Shown: positions 8,451 through 17,831 of the stretch, one piece after another
How the letters are laid out: each line of letters starts with the position of its first letter
How positions within the stretch are numbered: the first letter of the stretch is position 1
DNA from: Roseiarcus sp963696665
GTDB taxonomy: Bacteria > Pseudomonadota > Alphaproteobacteria > Rhizobiales > Beijerinckiaceae
Reading direction: 5' to 3'
Assembly (NCBI GenBank): GCA_963696665.1
Contig: CAVOLE010000041.1
Span: 72,710 to 136,709 of the forward strand
DNA: 64,000 nucleotides
The notes under the pieces: model-generated
What the model saw: the letters and a program-made list of their open reading frames with translations, nothing else
What the model was told of the DNA's origin: nothing
The model's database searches: none
Made by a program: the position numbers and the translations under genes

Positions 8451-9710
8451 TCAGAGGAACGGGCCGGACTTGTACCGGTCGGCGTACATCTTGGTCACTT
8501 CGTTGAGCTGACTCTGCCAGTTGCCATCCGAATAGGCTTTATTCAGCTTGTCCTTGCCCGGCTGCGTTCCCCAATGGGCGGACGGGTCGATGGGCACGAT
8601 CTTGTTCTGCGGATCCCAGTCTGCGGGATGAAGCGTGCGGCTCATCTTGACCCAGTCGAAGGGGAACTCCTTCGCCTCGTAGATCTTTGCTGAAATGGCG
8701 GCGGCGTTTGCTGCTGTGGCCGTCACCGAGCCGGTGTAGACTAGGCGCTCCGGCAACTTCGGCTGATAGCCGCGCAAGCAGTCGAACAGCAGCACTGCCG
8801 CGAAACCCGCCTGGTACGGCGGCAGGGAAGTGTTGGTCGCCACATACTGGCCGCCCTTGGCTACCTCCTGCAAGGCCTCAGGGATGCCGTCGATGCCGGC
8901 GATTTTCACGTTGGAAAGGCCTCGCTCCTTGAGCACGCTCAGCGCGCCGAGGGCCATCGAGTCATTCTGCGCGAATACCGCCTTCATATCGGGATGCGCG
9001 GTGACCATGCTTAGCATGACCTCACGCGCTTTCTCACGCACCCAATCGCCGCGCAGATCACCGACGATTTTGATACCGGGGAATTCGCTCGCAGCCTTCA
9101 CGACGCCGGCGGTGCGCGCGTCGTCGGTCGGCGTTGCAAGTCCTTTGATATGGACGACGACGCCTTCGCCGCCGATGGATTTGAACAGTTCCTTTGCGAC
9201 CTCATAGCCCGCTTGGGTCGAGTTGGCGGTGTTGTAGGAGACAAAGAAATCGCCGACGTCCGGCGGAGTGAACCATGCCGGGACCTCCCACAGTGCGGCG
9301 TAGTAAATCTTGTTCTCCTGGCAGATCTTGGCGACCATCGGCACTTCGCCCGCAGAAACCACCGTATTGATCAGCATGTTCACGCCGCTGGTCGGAAGCC
9401 CGCGCACTTGGGAGAGTTGGCGCGCGGCGTCGTTGTTGTGGTAAAGGTCCAGGGTGTCGACCTTGAGGTCGCCGGCTGTCGACTTGAAGCCTTTGATGAA
9501 GGCGGCCCAGTAATCATTGGCGAGAGTCGCAACGATGGTCGCGGCCTTGGGCGCCTGATCGGCGGCCAGTGCAGATGCGCTCTGCAGGGACAGCGTTGAA
9601 GCTGCCGGAATGGCTACCCCGGCTTGCGCAGCCAATTGTATGAAGACGCGCCGCGTTACCGGATGGCGAATTCTCAGCGCGGCTTCAATGATACTTTTCT
9701 CAGTCGACAT
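8451..9710 (-). CDS. Sugar ABC transporter substrate-binding protein with Tat-like signal
   Basis: Started at ATG 9710 (GGAGGAG 6 bases upstream), the protein has 419 residues. The N-terminus carries TRRVFIQLAAQAG followed by a hydrophobic stretch and an ALAAD cleavage site, which fits a twin-arginine export signal. The mature part is a Peripla_BP_4/RbsB-like binding protein (ATIVATLANDYWAAFIKG start, FAQNDSMALGAL and IAGIDGIPEAL late). It should capture a sugar in the periplasm for the permease and ATPase downstream. A LacI-type operator lies 42 bases upstream. Export in folded form would be unusual for this family but is seen elsewhere. Confidence 0.88.
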   Translation of the reverse strand: MSTEKSIIEAALRIRHPVTRRVFIQLAAQAGVAIPAASTLSLQSASALAADQAPKAATIVATLANDYWAAFIKGFKSTAGDLKVDTLDLYHNNDAARQLSQVRGLPTSGVNMLINTVVSAGEVPMVAKICQENKIYYAALWEVPAWFTPPDVGDFFVSYNTANSTQAGYEVAKELFKSIGGEGVVVHIKGLATPTDDARTAGVVKAASEFPGIKIVGDLRGDWVREKAREVMLSMVTAHPDMKAVFAQNDSMALGALSVLKERGLSNVKIAGIDGIPEALQEVAKGGQYVATNTSLPPYQAGFAAVLLFDCLRGYQPKLPERLVYTGSVTATAANAAAISAKIYEAKEFPFDWVKMSRTLHPADWDPQNKIVPIDPSAHWGTQPGKDKLNKAYSDGNWQSQLNEVTKMYADRYKSGPFL

Positions 9711-10038
9711 CCGCCACTCCTCCCCATTGCCTTGAGCGCCGTCTTGCGTTTTGCACTCGATTGCATTCTGCGCCAAGGTCGGGCCGGGACGCAAGGCGTA
9801 TCGTGTCAGGCTTCCGTTGCCGCGCACATTGTAGAATTCCTCATTTTGGGATTTGCCCGCGCCGCGCTCAAGCGGGTCCGCCATCTCGAGATGCTTCAGC
9901 GTCGGAAGCTCGTAGCCAGATCGAGTTCGGAGCCGGGACGCGAATATTCCAAAGTTGAGAAAATGCACCCTAGATCGCCAGGCTGAAGGGCGCCAAGAAC
10001 GCGTTCTGGAGAAAACCATCATTTTGAGGCGATGCGAG
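9711..10038. other. Divergent intergenic region, sugar ABC operon / ketopantoate-reductase-like gene
   Basis: 328 bases between divergent starts. It contains the operator at 9752-9765; I see no further gene. The two promoters must lie here. Confidence 0.5.
9752..9765. promoter_or_regulatory. Putative LacI-type operator of the sugar ABC operon
   Basis: TGCACTCGATTGCA is symmetric in 12 of 14 positions with a central CG. It lies 42 bases upstream of the binding-protein start, a position suited to repression. It shares TCGATTGCAT with the palindrome at 3636-3645 near the LacI gene. Confidence 0.5.
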
Positions 10039-11082
10039 ATGGGTTGGAATTCAAAGTCGGGTCCGCGGATCGCATTCCTGGGGACAGGCGCCCAAGGGGC
10101 CTCGATCGCCGCCGACTTTGCTTTGGCGGGGCTGGACGTGACCTTCATCGAGCAATGGCCCGCACATGTGGAGGCCATTCGCGAACACGGCATAACCGTT
10201 CACTTGCCGACGCGAACGATCAACGCCAAGGCGCCCGCTTTGCATCTCTGCCAGGTCGCCGAAATCCGCGAGCCGTTTGACGTCGTCTTCCTGGTGATGA
10301 AGGCCTACGACACGCGTTGGGCCACGCAGCTCATCGAACCTGTTCTTGCGCTCGACGGAGTGGTGGTCGGCCTGCAGAACGGCATGACGCACGATGCCAT
10401 CGCATCGGTCGTGGGCTCGAAAAGGACAATCGGCGCCGTGATCGAAATCGCCTCCAACATGTTCACGCCAGGCGTCACGACCCGCCAGAACGATCACGAT
10501 GAGAGTTGGTTCGCGCTCGGGGCGCTAGACGGCGAAATGCACGACAGGGCCGAAGATGTGGCGCGCCTGCTGCGGCACAGTGGAACAGTCGAGGTGACGA
10601 AGGATATCCGCTCCTGCAAGTGGATGAAGCTCGTCGTGAACGCGGCCGAGCTCGTCCCGTCGGCTATCCTTGATCTCCCGCTCTATGACGCCGTCAGCAC
10701 GCCTGGCATGCTCGATACCATGCGCGCCGCAGGTTACGAAGCCATGGAGGCGGCTCTGGCGGACGGCGCGACGATCACGCCGATCATCGGTATGCCGCCA
10801 GTGATGTCAAACCATCCGGAGCGCTATGTCGATCAGATCTTCGATGAGGTTTTGAAGACGTTTTCGAAGCCCGACACGCTGACAACGTCCCTACAGGACT
10901 GGCGCAAAGGCCGGCGCGCCGAAATCCAGGAGGTCAACGGCCACGTTGTCGACGTGCTGAAGAAGCAGGGCAAATCTTCGCCGGTCAATGAGCGGGTGGT
11001 CGAATTGGGGCTCGCCATCGAGAACGGCAAGCTGAAGGCGCAACCGTCGAATGTTTCGTTGTTAGTTCAAAAGGCTCACTGA
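10039..11082 (+). CDS. Ketopantoate reductase family (ApbA/PanE-like) dehydrogenase
   Basis: The 347-residue protein has the Rossmann motif IAFLGTGAQGASIAADFALA, the middle LQNGMTHDAIASVVG segment, and the family's catalytic Lys/Asn region KWMKLVVNAAELVPSAI near residue 195. PanE proteins reduce 2-dehydropantoate with NADPH; this one is longer (PanE is about 300) and stands among catabolic genes, so it is more likely one of the many ApbA paralogues acting on another 2-keto or 3-hydroxy acid. The ATG at 10039 places the glycine motif at residue 13; an upstream ATG at 9955 is less likely. Single gene, divergent from the ABC operon. Confidence 0.8.
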   Translation: MGWNSKSGPRIAFLGTGAQGASIAADFALAGLDVTFIEQWPAHVEAIREHGITVHLPTRTINAKAPALHLCQVAEIREPFDVVFLVMKAYDTRWATQLIEPVLALDGVVVGLQNGMTHDAIASVVGSKRTIGAVIEIASNMFTPGVTTRQNDHDESWFALGALDGEMHDRAEDVARLLRHSGTVEVTKDIRSCKWMKLVVNAAELVPSAILDLPLYDAVSTPGMLDTMRAAGYEAMEAALADGATITPIIGMPPVMSNHPERYVDQIFDEVLKTFSKPDTLTTSLQDWRKGRRAEIQEVNGHVVDVLKKQGKSSPVNERVVELGLAIENGKLKAQPSNVSLLVQKAH

Positions 11083-11285
11083 GCTTGCAAGCTTCCCGTT
11101 TGGGAAACTTGATGTGTCGGCGAATACGAATGGCCTGCGATTGGCTCACGGTCACGTTACAGCTTGCGGGGTGCGGGATCGCTTCCTTAAGCGCGCATCA
11201 CTCTTGAAGCGGAAGATCTGCGATGCCTCTTCAGCCCGCTCGACCCCGTTTGGCGCCGATAAGAAACCCGTTGTTGGTGTCGCCC

Positions 11286-12248
11286 TCAAGGCCGGTCCAA
11301 TCCGGGCTCAAAGTTCGACGCCGATTGAGGCTCGTCGAGATAGCCCCGCCAAATCTCGTTCAGCCGTATCGACTCCGACCGGAGAATATCAAGAAAAGCT
11401 GTGGCAGGCGGACTGAGGGATGACCGCATCGGCTCGATCAGGACTAGATCGACCGTCGCTATGGGGCCGACAATCGGCCGCACGGAGTACTGGCCGCTTT
11501 CGATGTCGCCGTTCATCATTATGGCCGGCACGATCGTGACCCAGTCGGACGTCGCGACGAAGTCGAGCGCCCCCATCATCGTGTCGAGCTCGATGATGCG
11601 CTCGACCTGCACATGATTGGTCCTGAAATAGGTCTCGAGCGTGTGGCGTCGCGTATTGGCCCGGCCCGGGGCCACAATGCGAAGGGGTCCGTTGTCCCGC
11701 AGCCGGACCGGCCGCAAGTGCGAGCCACGCGCGTGACTAGCAACCATCGTCTCCCAGGTCTGCAGGAACGGTTTAACGCTGACGCCGGGTTTTCCAGCAA
11801 ATGCGGGGACGATCGCGAAGTCGAGTTCGCCATTGACCACCCGTTCCGTCAAAATTCCGCTGTAGCCCTCGACAACGTGCACGGTGACGTTTGGATGCTC
11901 TGCAACGAGCCGCCGGATCGACGGCGCGAGCGTTGCGCGCGTCATCGTGGGCATCAGCCCGACATAAACGTCTCCCGCGACGCCGGCGAAGGCCTTCACG
12001 GCGTTTTTGCCGGAGGCTAGAGTTTGCAGCACCTGGATGCACCGCTGGTAATAAGCGTCGGCAGCTAGGGTCGGGACAACCTTGCCTTTGTCGCGCGTGA
12101 AGAGGCTGACGCCGAACGCCTCTTCTAGCTTCCGGATATGCTGAGACACGCCGGATTGCGTCGCGTGCTCTCGGCCCGCTGCGGCGGTGAAGGAACGTTC
12201 TTCGTAGGCGGCGACGAAAATGCGGATGTCGGTCAGGCTCTCGGCCAC
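11286..12248 (-). CDS. LysR-family transcriptional regulator
   Basis: Started at GTG 12248, the protein has 320 residues. The winged helix-turn-helix covers residues 4-63 (RIFVAAYEERSFTAAA, then HATQSGVSQHIRKLEEAFGV), followed by a LysR substrate-binding domain (VYVGLMPTM onward). A longer reading frame opens at 12419, but GTG 12248 gives normal family length and alignment. It is divergent from a luciferase-like monooxygenase and flavin reductase and most likely activates them; inverted repeats suited to a LysR dimer lie in the shared region. The inducer is unknown. Confidence 0.85.
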   Translation of the reverse strand: MAESLTDIRIFVAAYEERSFTAAAGREHATQSGVSQHIRKLEEAFGVSLFTRDKGKVVPTLAADAYYQRCIQVLQTLASGKNAVKAFAGVAGDVYVGLMPTMTRATLAPSIRRLVAEHPNVTVHVVEGYSGILTERVVNGELDFAIVPAFAGKPGVSVKPFLQTWETMVASHARGSHLRPVRLRDNGPLRIVAPGRANTRRHTLETYFRTNHVQVERIIELDTMMGALDFVATSDWVTIVPAIMMNGDIESGQYSVRPIVGPIATVDLVLIEPMRSSLSPPATAFLDILRSESIRLNEIWRGYLDEPQSASNFEPGLDRP

Positions 12249-12571
12249 GCACGCGCTCGCCACATGTCCTTCGGGTCTTTCGCGCGGTAGAGAATCTCGC
12301 TCACAATTGCAAGCGACTTCAACGTTAGCCGGATCTTGGCGCCCACGTCCTGCCGTTCTGCCGCACGGCCACGCAAGCAGGCCGAATGCATCATTATCCG
12401 CCATGATGCAAATCATCATGGCTTCTCATTTTACCCGGCTTTCCCGCGGCGTTAACCGGAGAAACTTTGCGCAGAAGATTTAGCGTGACCGATAATGGAA
12501 CGCTTCAGAAACGATTATTTCACTCGTTTTCATTGCTGCGGTACGAACAAACGTGGATTCGGGAGTCCAGT
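12249..12571. other. Divergent intergenic region, LysR / monooxygenase
   Basis: 323 bases between the LysR start and the monooxygenase start. It holds the inverted repeats at 12388-12419. Nothing else coding is visible apart from possible in-frame extensions of both neighbours. Confidence 0.5.
12388..12419. promoter_or_regulatory. Putative LysR operator, three half-sites
   Basis: GCATCAT (12388-12394) and ATGATGC (12403-12409) form a 7-bp inverted repeat with an 8-base spacer. ATGATG (12403-12408) also pairs with CATCAT (12414-12419). Such overlapping dyads are typical of LysR recognition and activation sites. It is about 150 bases upstream of the monooxygenase start. Confidence 0.45.
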
Positions 12572-13669
12572 ATGAAACTCGGTTTTTTTACGATGCCGAT
12601 CCACCCGCTGGACAAGGATTGGCGCCGCTCCCTGCAAGAAGACAGGGAAGCGTTCATCCTCGCCGATGAGTTGGGTTTCTCCGAAGCCTACTGCGGGGAG
12701 CATGTCACAGATCAGTCCGAGAATATCACGTCATGCAGCCTTTTTTTGTCGTGGATAGCAAAGGACATCAAGCGCACGCGGCTCGGCACAGGCACGATCA
12801 ACATGCCGAACTGCCATCCCGCGGCCGTCGCCGCACAGATCGCCATGCTCGACCACATGCTCGACGGCCGGTTTAATTTTGGAATCAGCCCGGGCGGCCT
12901 TCTCTCCGATGCGGAGATTTTCGGCAATCTCGATGCCGACCGGAATGCGATGTTCGTTGAGGGAATCGACACGGTCCTGAAGATCTGGGGAAGCGAGCCG
13001 CCGTACAACATTGAGGGCAAGTTCTGGAAGGTCACCACGGAACGCACAATGATGCCTGGCATCGGCCAGGGCTTCGTCGCGAAGCCGCTCCAAGAGCCGC
13101 ACCCCCCGATCATCGTGACGGTGGTGGCGCCGCATTCGCAGGGCGTGACCGAAGCGGCCGCGCGCGGCTGGCTCCCCATCTCCGCCAACTTCCTACTGCC
13201 GAAGTGGGTGAAAACTCATTGGCCGAAATATGTCGAGGGGCGAGAGCGCGTCGGCGCGGTCGCCAATCCGGATGACTGGCGCGTCGCCAAGAGCGTCTTC
13301 GTCGCGAACGATCTCACGACTGCGCGTGAATATGCGCTTGGCCCCAAGAGCCCTTACCGGTTCTACTACAGCCAGCTACTGACCAAGATGAAGGCGAACA
13401 AGCGCGCAGCCCTGTTCAAGTCCGATCCCAACATGTCAGGCGACGAGCTGACCGTGGATGCCGTTCTCGACGATCTCGTCACTTGGGGGACTCCGAACAA
13501 AGTGGCCGACGAGCTGCTTCAGTTCCAGGAAACCGTCGGCAAGTTCGGAACGCTGCTCTACGCGGGGAAGGACTGGGTCGATCCGGCGCTGGCGCGCCGC
13601 TCGATGATCCTTCTCGCCGAGAAGGTGATCCCCAGCCTCGGAGCAGTAAGAGACGAGGCAGCCGCCTGA
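12572..13669 (+). CDS. LLM-class flavin-dependent monooxygenase
   Basis: The 365-residue protein is a bacterial-luciferase-like oxidoreductase: MKLGFFTMPIHP start, LGFSEAYCGEH near residue 38, RLGTGTINMPNCHPAAVAA, and the flavin-binding region FNFGISPGGL. It resembles the group containing limonene monooxygenase-type enzymes, which use reduced flavin supplied by a separate reductase to oxygenate small hydrophobic or sulfur compounds. The ATG at 12572 fits the family start. The next gene, beginning immediately after its stop, is the expected flavin reductase. Controlled in all likelihood by the divergent LysR protein. Actual substrate unknown. Confidence 0.85.
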   Translation: MKLGFFTMPIHPLDKDWRRSLQEDREAFILADELGFSEAYCGEHVTDQSENITSCSLFLSWIAKDIKRTRLGTGTINMPNCHPAAVAAQIAMLDHMLDGRFNFGISPGGLLSDAEIFGNLDADRNAMFVEGIDTVLKIWGSEPPYNIEGKFWKVTTERTMMPGIGQGFVAKPLQEPHPPIIVTVVAPHSQGVTEAAARGWLPISANFLLPKWVKTHWPKYVEGRERVGAVANPDDWRVAKSVFVANDLTTAREYALGPKSPYRFYYSQLLTKMKANKRAALFKSDPNMSGDELTVDAVLDDLVTWGTPNKVADELLQFQETVGKFGTLLYAGKDWVDPALARRSMILLAEKVIPSLGAVRDEAAA

Positions 13670-14209
13670 GTGCGGGCCGGGCCGGCGTCGCGGGAAGGAA
13701 TTGTGACGGCGAGCAGTGTGACGCCTTTGCAGGGTCTCAGCGCCCGGCGCCTTCGCGACGTCCTGGGGTCGTTCACGACAGGCGTCGTCATTGTGACAAC
13801 GGTTGGCGACAGCGGGCGTCCGATTGGACTAACTGTCAATTCCTTCAACTCGGTGTCGATCGATCCACCGCTTATTCTGTGGAGCCTGTCGCTGAAGTCC
13901 CCGAGCCTCCACGCGTTCCGTGCGCACAATTGGTTTGCCGTCAACATTCTTGCTGAAAGTCAGGAGAGGCTGTGCCGCCAATTTGCGACGCCGAGCAGAG
14001 ACAAGTTCCTCGATGTCCGATTTGACTTCGGCGAAACGGGCGTCCCAGTGCTGCATGGCATCGCCGCCTATCTCGAATGCTCGACCTACGCGCGATATCC
14101 TGGCGGCGATCATGAGATCTACCTAGGCGAGGTCCGGGCGATGCGCGATCACGGGCTGGCGCCGCTCATCTTTCATCGAGGCTCGATCCGCCGGCTAGGA
14201 GAACATTGA
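13670..14209 (+). CDS. Flavin reductase domain protein (partner of the LLM monooxygenase)
   Basis: The 179-residue protein has the flavin reductase domain (DIM6/NTAB, HpaC-like): LRDVLGSFTTGVVIVTT, then LTVNSFNSVSIDPPLILW and NWFAVNILAESQ. It reduces FMN or FAD with NAD(P)H and hands it to the monooxygenase. The first possible start, GTG 13670, directly follows the TGA of the monooxygenase; GTG 13703 is the alternative. Zero-gap coupling shows that the pair works as a two-component oxygenase. Confidence 0.85.
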   Translation: MRAGPASREGIVTASSVTPLQGLSARRLRDVLGSFTTGVVIVTTVGDSGRPIGLTVNSFNSVSIDPPLILWSLSLKSPSLHAFRAHNWFAVNILAESQERLCRQFATPSRDKFLDVRFDFGETGVPVLHGIAAYLECSTYARYPGGDHEIYLGEVRAMRDHGLAPLIFHRGSIRRLGEH

Positions 14210-14367
14210 ATTCGACCGCCGCTCGAAGCTTGCTCTTCCGATCTTGATCGTGCGCCGACAGGCGCTGCGGACGGTTTCGCCGAGCAACAGGAACGCGTGG
14301 CGGACGTCACAGCTATCGCACGAAAGAGACACTCGCGGGCGGGGCGCTGGCGGCGGAGATTCTTAGC

Positions 14368-15279
14368 TTACCGGTCTGGCGGCTCCGACCCTTGCCGTTT
14401 CAGCCCCGCCATTTCCTCGAGGACTGCGCAGACCGCCGCCGTGTCCTGCGCCGCCCTGCCTTGCGCGGCGCCGGCGTAATAGGGTTGCGCGGCGGCGGAG
14501 AAGAGGGGCGTCGGGCATTCCAGCTCGTTCGCGAAGGCGCCAATGATCGATAGGTCCTTGAGGTGGGTGCGGATCGTCGCCGTCGGGTTATCGTAGTTCT
14601 GGTCACGCATCAGCGGACCACGGATTTGGAATATGCGGGACGAACCCGCGCTGTCGACGAGCGTATCGTAGATAACCGACGGTTCGAGGCCCGCCTTCAT
14701 GCCGAGCACCATCGCCTCCGCGGTCGAGACATTGTGGATGGTCACGAGCAGGTTAGCGATATATTTCATGATGCTGCCGTTGCCGAAGGCGCCGAGATAG
14801 CGCTGGACGCGCGACATGCCCTCGAACACCGGCTTCGAGCGCTCGAAGGCGGCCTCGTCGCCGCTGCCGAACACGACGAGGTCTTTGACGACAGCTTGCG
14901 CTCCGGTGCCGCTCAGCGGACAATCGAGAAGAATTTTTCCAGCCCCCTCCAGTAGCGCGTGGGCCGTCCGTTTGTCGGCGAGCGGAAGGGTCGAGCATTC
15001 GATCGCTACTGTCCCGGACGACGAAGCCGCGGCGAGGCCGTTCTCGCCGTCAACCGCTTCGGCCAGCGCTTTCGCGGATGGCAGCGACAGGATGAGCGTC
15101 GGGCAAGCTTCCGCGACGAGGCGCGGCGAACCGACAGCGCGGGCGCCGATGCTGGCCATTCTTTCGCGGGCGGTTGGCGCTGGATCGTATCCGACGACGT
15201 CGAAGCCCGTCTTCCGCAAGTTGCTGGCCATGGCGAATCCCATGACCCCGACGCCGACCATGCCGACCTTGCCGCTCAT
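14368..15279 (-). CDS. NAD(P)-dependent beta-hydroxyacid dehydrogenase
   Basis: 303 residues. It starts with GMVGVGVMGFAMASNLRKTG, has LDCPLSGTGAQAV as the substrate loop and GNGSIMKYIANLLV as the catalytic lysine region near residue 167. It is the last gene of the system 2 operon (amidohydrolase, FmdB, permease, binding protein, ATPase-permease), 36 bases after the transporter fusion, so it probably oxidises a hydroxy acid formed from the imported compound. The loop reads LSGTG instead of VSGGP, a deviation that points away from hydroxyisobutyrate. Confidence 0.85.
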   Translation of the reverse strand: MSGKVGMVGVGVMGFAMASNLRKTGFDVVGYDPAPTARERMASIGARAVGSPRLVAEACPTLILSLPSAKALAEAVDGENGLAAASSSGTVAIECSTLPLADKRTAHALLEGAGKILLDCPLSGTGAQAVVKDLVVFGSGDEAAFERSKPVFEGMSRVQRYLGAFGNGSIMKYIANLLVTIHNVSTAEAMVLGMKAGLEPSVIYDTLVDSAGSSRIFQIRGPLMRDQNYDNPTATIRTHLKDLSIIGAFANELECPTPLFSAAAQPYYAGAAQGRAAQDTAAVCAVLEEMAGLKRQGSEPPDR

Positions 15280-15315
15280 GTGTTGTCCTCTGTTGCGCCC
15301 CCAATGAGACGCGGA

Positions 15316-17831
15316 TCAATGGGCGTCCGGCCCCATCCGGCTGCGGGAATAGAGTGCAGTCGCGACAAGGATTAGAAGGCCTGGCAACCAATATTGCCAG
15401 GCGGTGCCGAGGCCCAGAAAGCCCGTTGTCGCAGTGATTTCCTGAATGAGCAGCACGGCCGCCAGGGCGCCGAGGAAGGAGCCGCGGCCGCCGAAGATGC
15501 TCGCGCCGCCCAGGACGACCGCGGAGATGCTCTGAAGCGTATAGTTCTGTCCGACAGTTGGATCGCCGACCCCTACCTGCGCGGCGAGCAGCACGCCGCC
15601 TGCGGCCGCGAACAGCGAGCAGAGAACATAGGCGAGGGTCGCGGTGCGGTCGACGCGGGCGCCGAGGCGATAGGCGGCGACCTCATTGGAGCCGATCGCG
15701 CGTACGCCTATTCCGAAGCGCGTCTTGCGGAGCATGATCTCGAGTCCGACCGCGACGACCACGACCACGATGAAGGCGACCGGCAGGAATCCGATACCGG
15801 AAATTGATCGCCTGCGTGATCGCCCGGCGGAAGAAGCCGTCGGGCGTTGAACGTAAAGAAAGCGAGACGCCCTGAAGCGCGATGAACATCGCAAGCGTCG
15901 TGATCAGCGGCGAGAGCTTCACGACACGTATGAGAAGTCCGTTGATCAGGCCGATCAGCGCTGCGACTGCAAAGGCCACGACGAGGCCCAGCGCGAAGTC
16001 GGCCGAGCCGTGGCTCGCGTCGGCGAAGAAAGAGAGGATGACAACCACAAGCCCGGTCAGCGGTCCGACCGAAAGGTCGATTCCCCCTGTCATCAGGACG
16101 AAGAGCTGCCCGAAGCTGACGAAGCCCAGCGCGCTCGCCAGCAAGAGCGTGCCGCCAAGACTGCGCTCGCTCAGGAATTTCGGATTGACGCTAGTCGTGT
16201 AGAGGCCGAGCAGGATGATCAGCGCCGCAAGGATCAGGGTCGGCGCGAAATCACTGGCGGCGAAGCGCCCTAACCAGTTCGATCCCGACCTGCCCCTGGA
16301 GGTTTCACGATGAATCTCGGCGCCAATCGCGGCGCCGGTGATGTTTTCCTGTGTCAGCTCGTCGCCGATAAGCGAGCGGGCGATTTTTCCGCGCGAGAAC
16401 ACGAGGACCCTGTCGCAGAGGCCTTGAAGCTCCACAGCATCGGATGAAAGCACGACGACGCCCGCGCCCTTCGCAGCGACATCACGCGTGATTTTATAGA
16501 GCTCCATGCGCGCGCCAGCGTCGACGCCGCGCGTGGGCTCATCCGCCAGGAAGACAGCCGGATTGGCCGCCATCGATCGCGCGAACAGCACTTTCTGCTG
16601 GTTGCCGCCGGACAGATGCGCGATCGTCGTTTCATGCGAGGGCGCCTTGATCGCAAGGGAGGCGCCATAGGCGCCGGCGAGCATGACCTCCTTTTCGCGG
16701 GAGACCAGCCCCAACCGGGTCAGCGTATCGAGGACCAGGAGCGTCAAGTTCTCGCGGATTGAGAGGGACAGCAGCAGCCCTTCCGCATGCCGGTCGCCGG
16801 GCAGGAAAATGATTTCCACCCTTCTGCGCCGCGACGGGATCGGACGTCGCGACGCCCACTCCCCGGATGCTGATCCGGCCCGTGACAGGCGCGAGGCCAG
16901 CGAGCCCGCGGATAAAGTCGCGCTGCCCGTTGCCCTCGACCCCGGCGAGGCCGAGCACTTCACCGGGCCACACTTCGACATCGACCCCCTGCAGCCTGTC
17001 GCCGCGTATGTTCCGGGCGACGAGTACAGGGGTCTCGGCGCCATCGACGCGCGTCGACTTGGCTGGATAGGCATGGCTGATCGAGCGGCCAATGAGCCGG
17101 GCGAGAATGTCCTCTTCCGAAACGCCCGCCGCGGAAAAGGTGCCGCGAAACTGGCCGTCACGCAGGATGCTGATCCGGTCTGCAATACGCCGCACCTCAG
17201 GCAGTCGATGCGAGATGTAGACGACCGCAGTTCCGAGCCCCTTGATGCGCGCGATCTGCTGGAAGAGGCGTTCGGTCTCAACGGCGGTCAGCGCCTCGGT
17301 CGGCTCGTCGAGCACGAGCACTTTCGGTTGCAGCGCCAGCGCCTTGGCGATTTCGACAAGTTGTCTTTGCGCGATCGTGAGGTCGCTCACACGCACGCGC
17401 GGATCGAACTCGGCGCCGACGGTGTCGAGTTGCTCCTGCACCCAGGAGCGGCTGTTCCCGCGATTTGCTCGTCTGGCGGCAGGCACGCAGTAGAGGAGGT
17501 TCTCGGCGACCGTCAGGTCGTCGATAACCGAGGTGTGCTGATAGACGACGCTGAGGCCAAGCGCCTGCGCCCTGGCCGGCGTCGGCTCGTCGAGCGGCGC
17601 TCCGCCGATTTCGATCGAGCCCGAGTCCGGGGTCAGGGCGCCGGCGGCGACCGCCATCAGCGTCGACTTTCCCGCGCCGTTCTCGCCCAAGAGAGCGTGA
17701 ACCTCGCCTTCGGCAACCTCCAGGCTTACGCCGCCCAGCGCGACAACCCCGGGAAAGGTCTTTACGACGTCGGTGAGGCGCAGAACGGCTCGGAGTTCGT
17801 TTGCCACGATCTGGGGCTCGTCTCCGCTCAC
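15316..17831 (-). CDS. ABC transporter ATPase fused to permease (ribose type), system 2; two frameshifts
   Basis: One reading unit encodes a tandem ABC ATPase and then a full BPD_transp_2 permease, about 838 residues. ATPase domain 1: GENGAGKSTLM, LTIAQRQLVEIAKALA, VLVLDEPTEAL. Domain 2: LSGGNQQKVLFARSMA and VFLADEPTRGVDAGAR. A short linker (NWLGRFAASDFAPTLIL) leads directly into the permease (LMTGGIDLSVGPLTGL; coupling loop IGSNEVAAYRLGARV). Apparent single-base shifts lie near 16815 and 15803; the ATPase-permease junction itself is read in one uninterrupted frame, so the fusion is not an artefact of those shifts. Start GTG 17831 overlaps the binding-protein stop (GTGA). A second paralogous fusion lies at 26308-28851. 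Confidence 0.85.
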
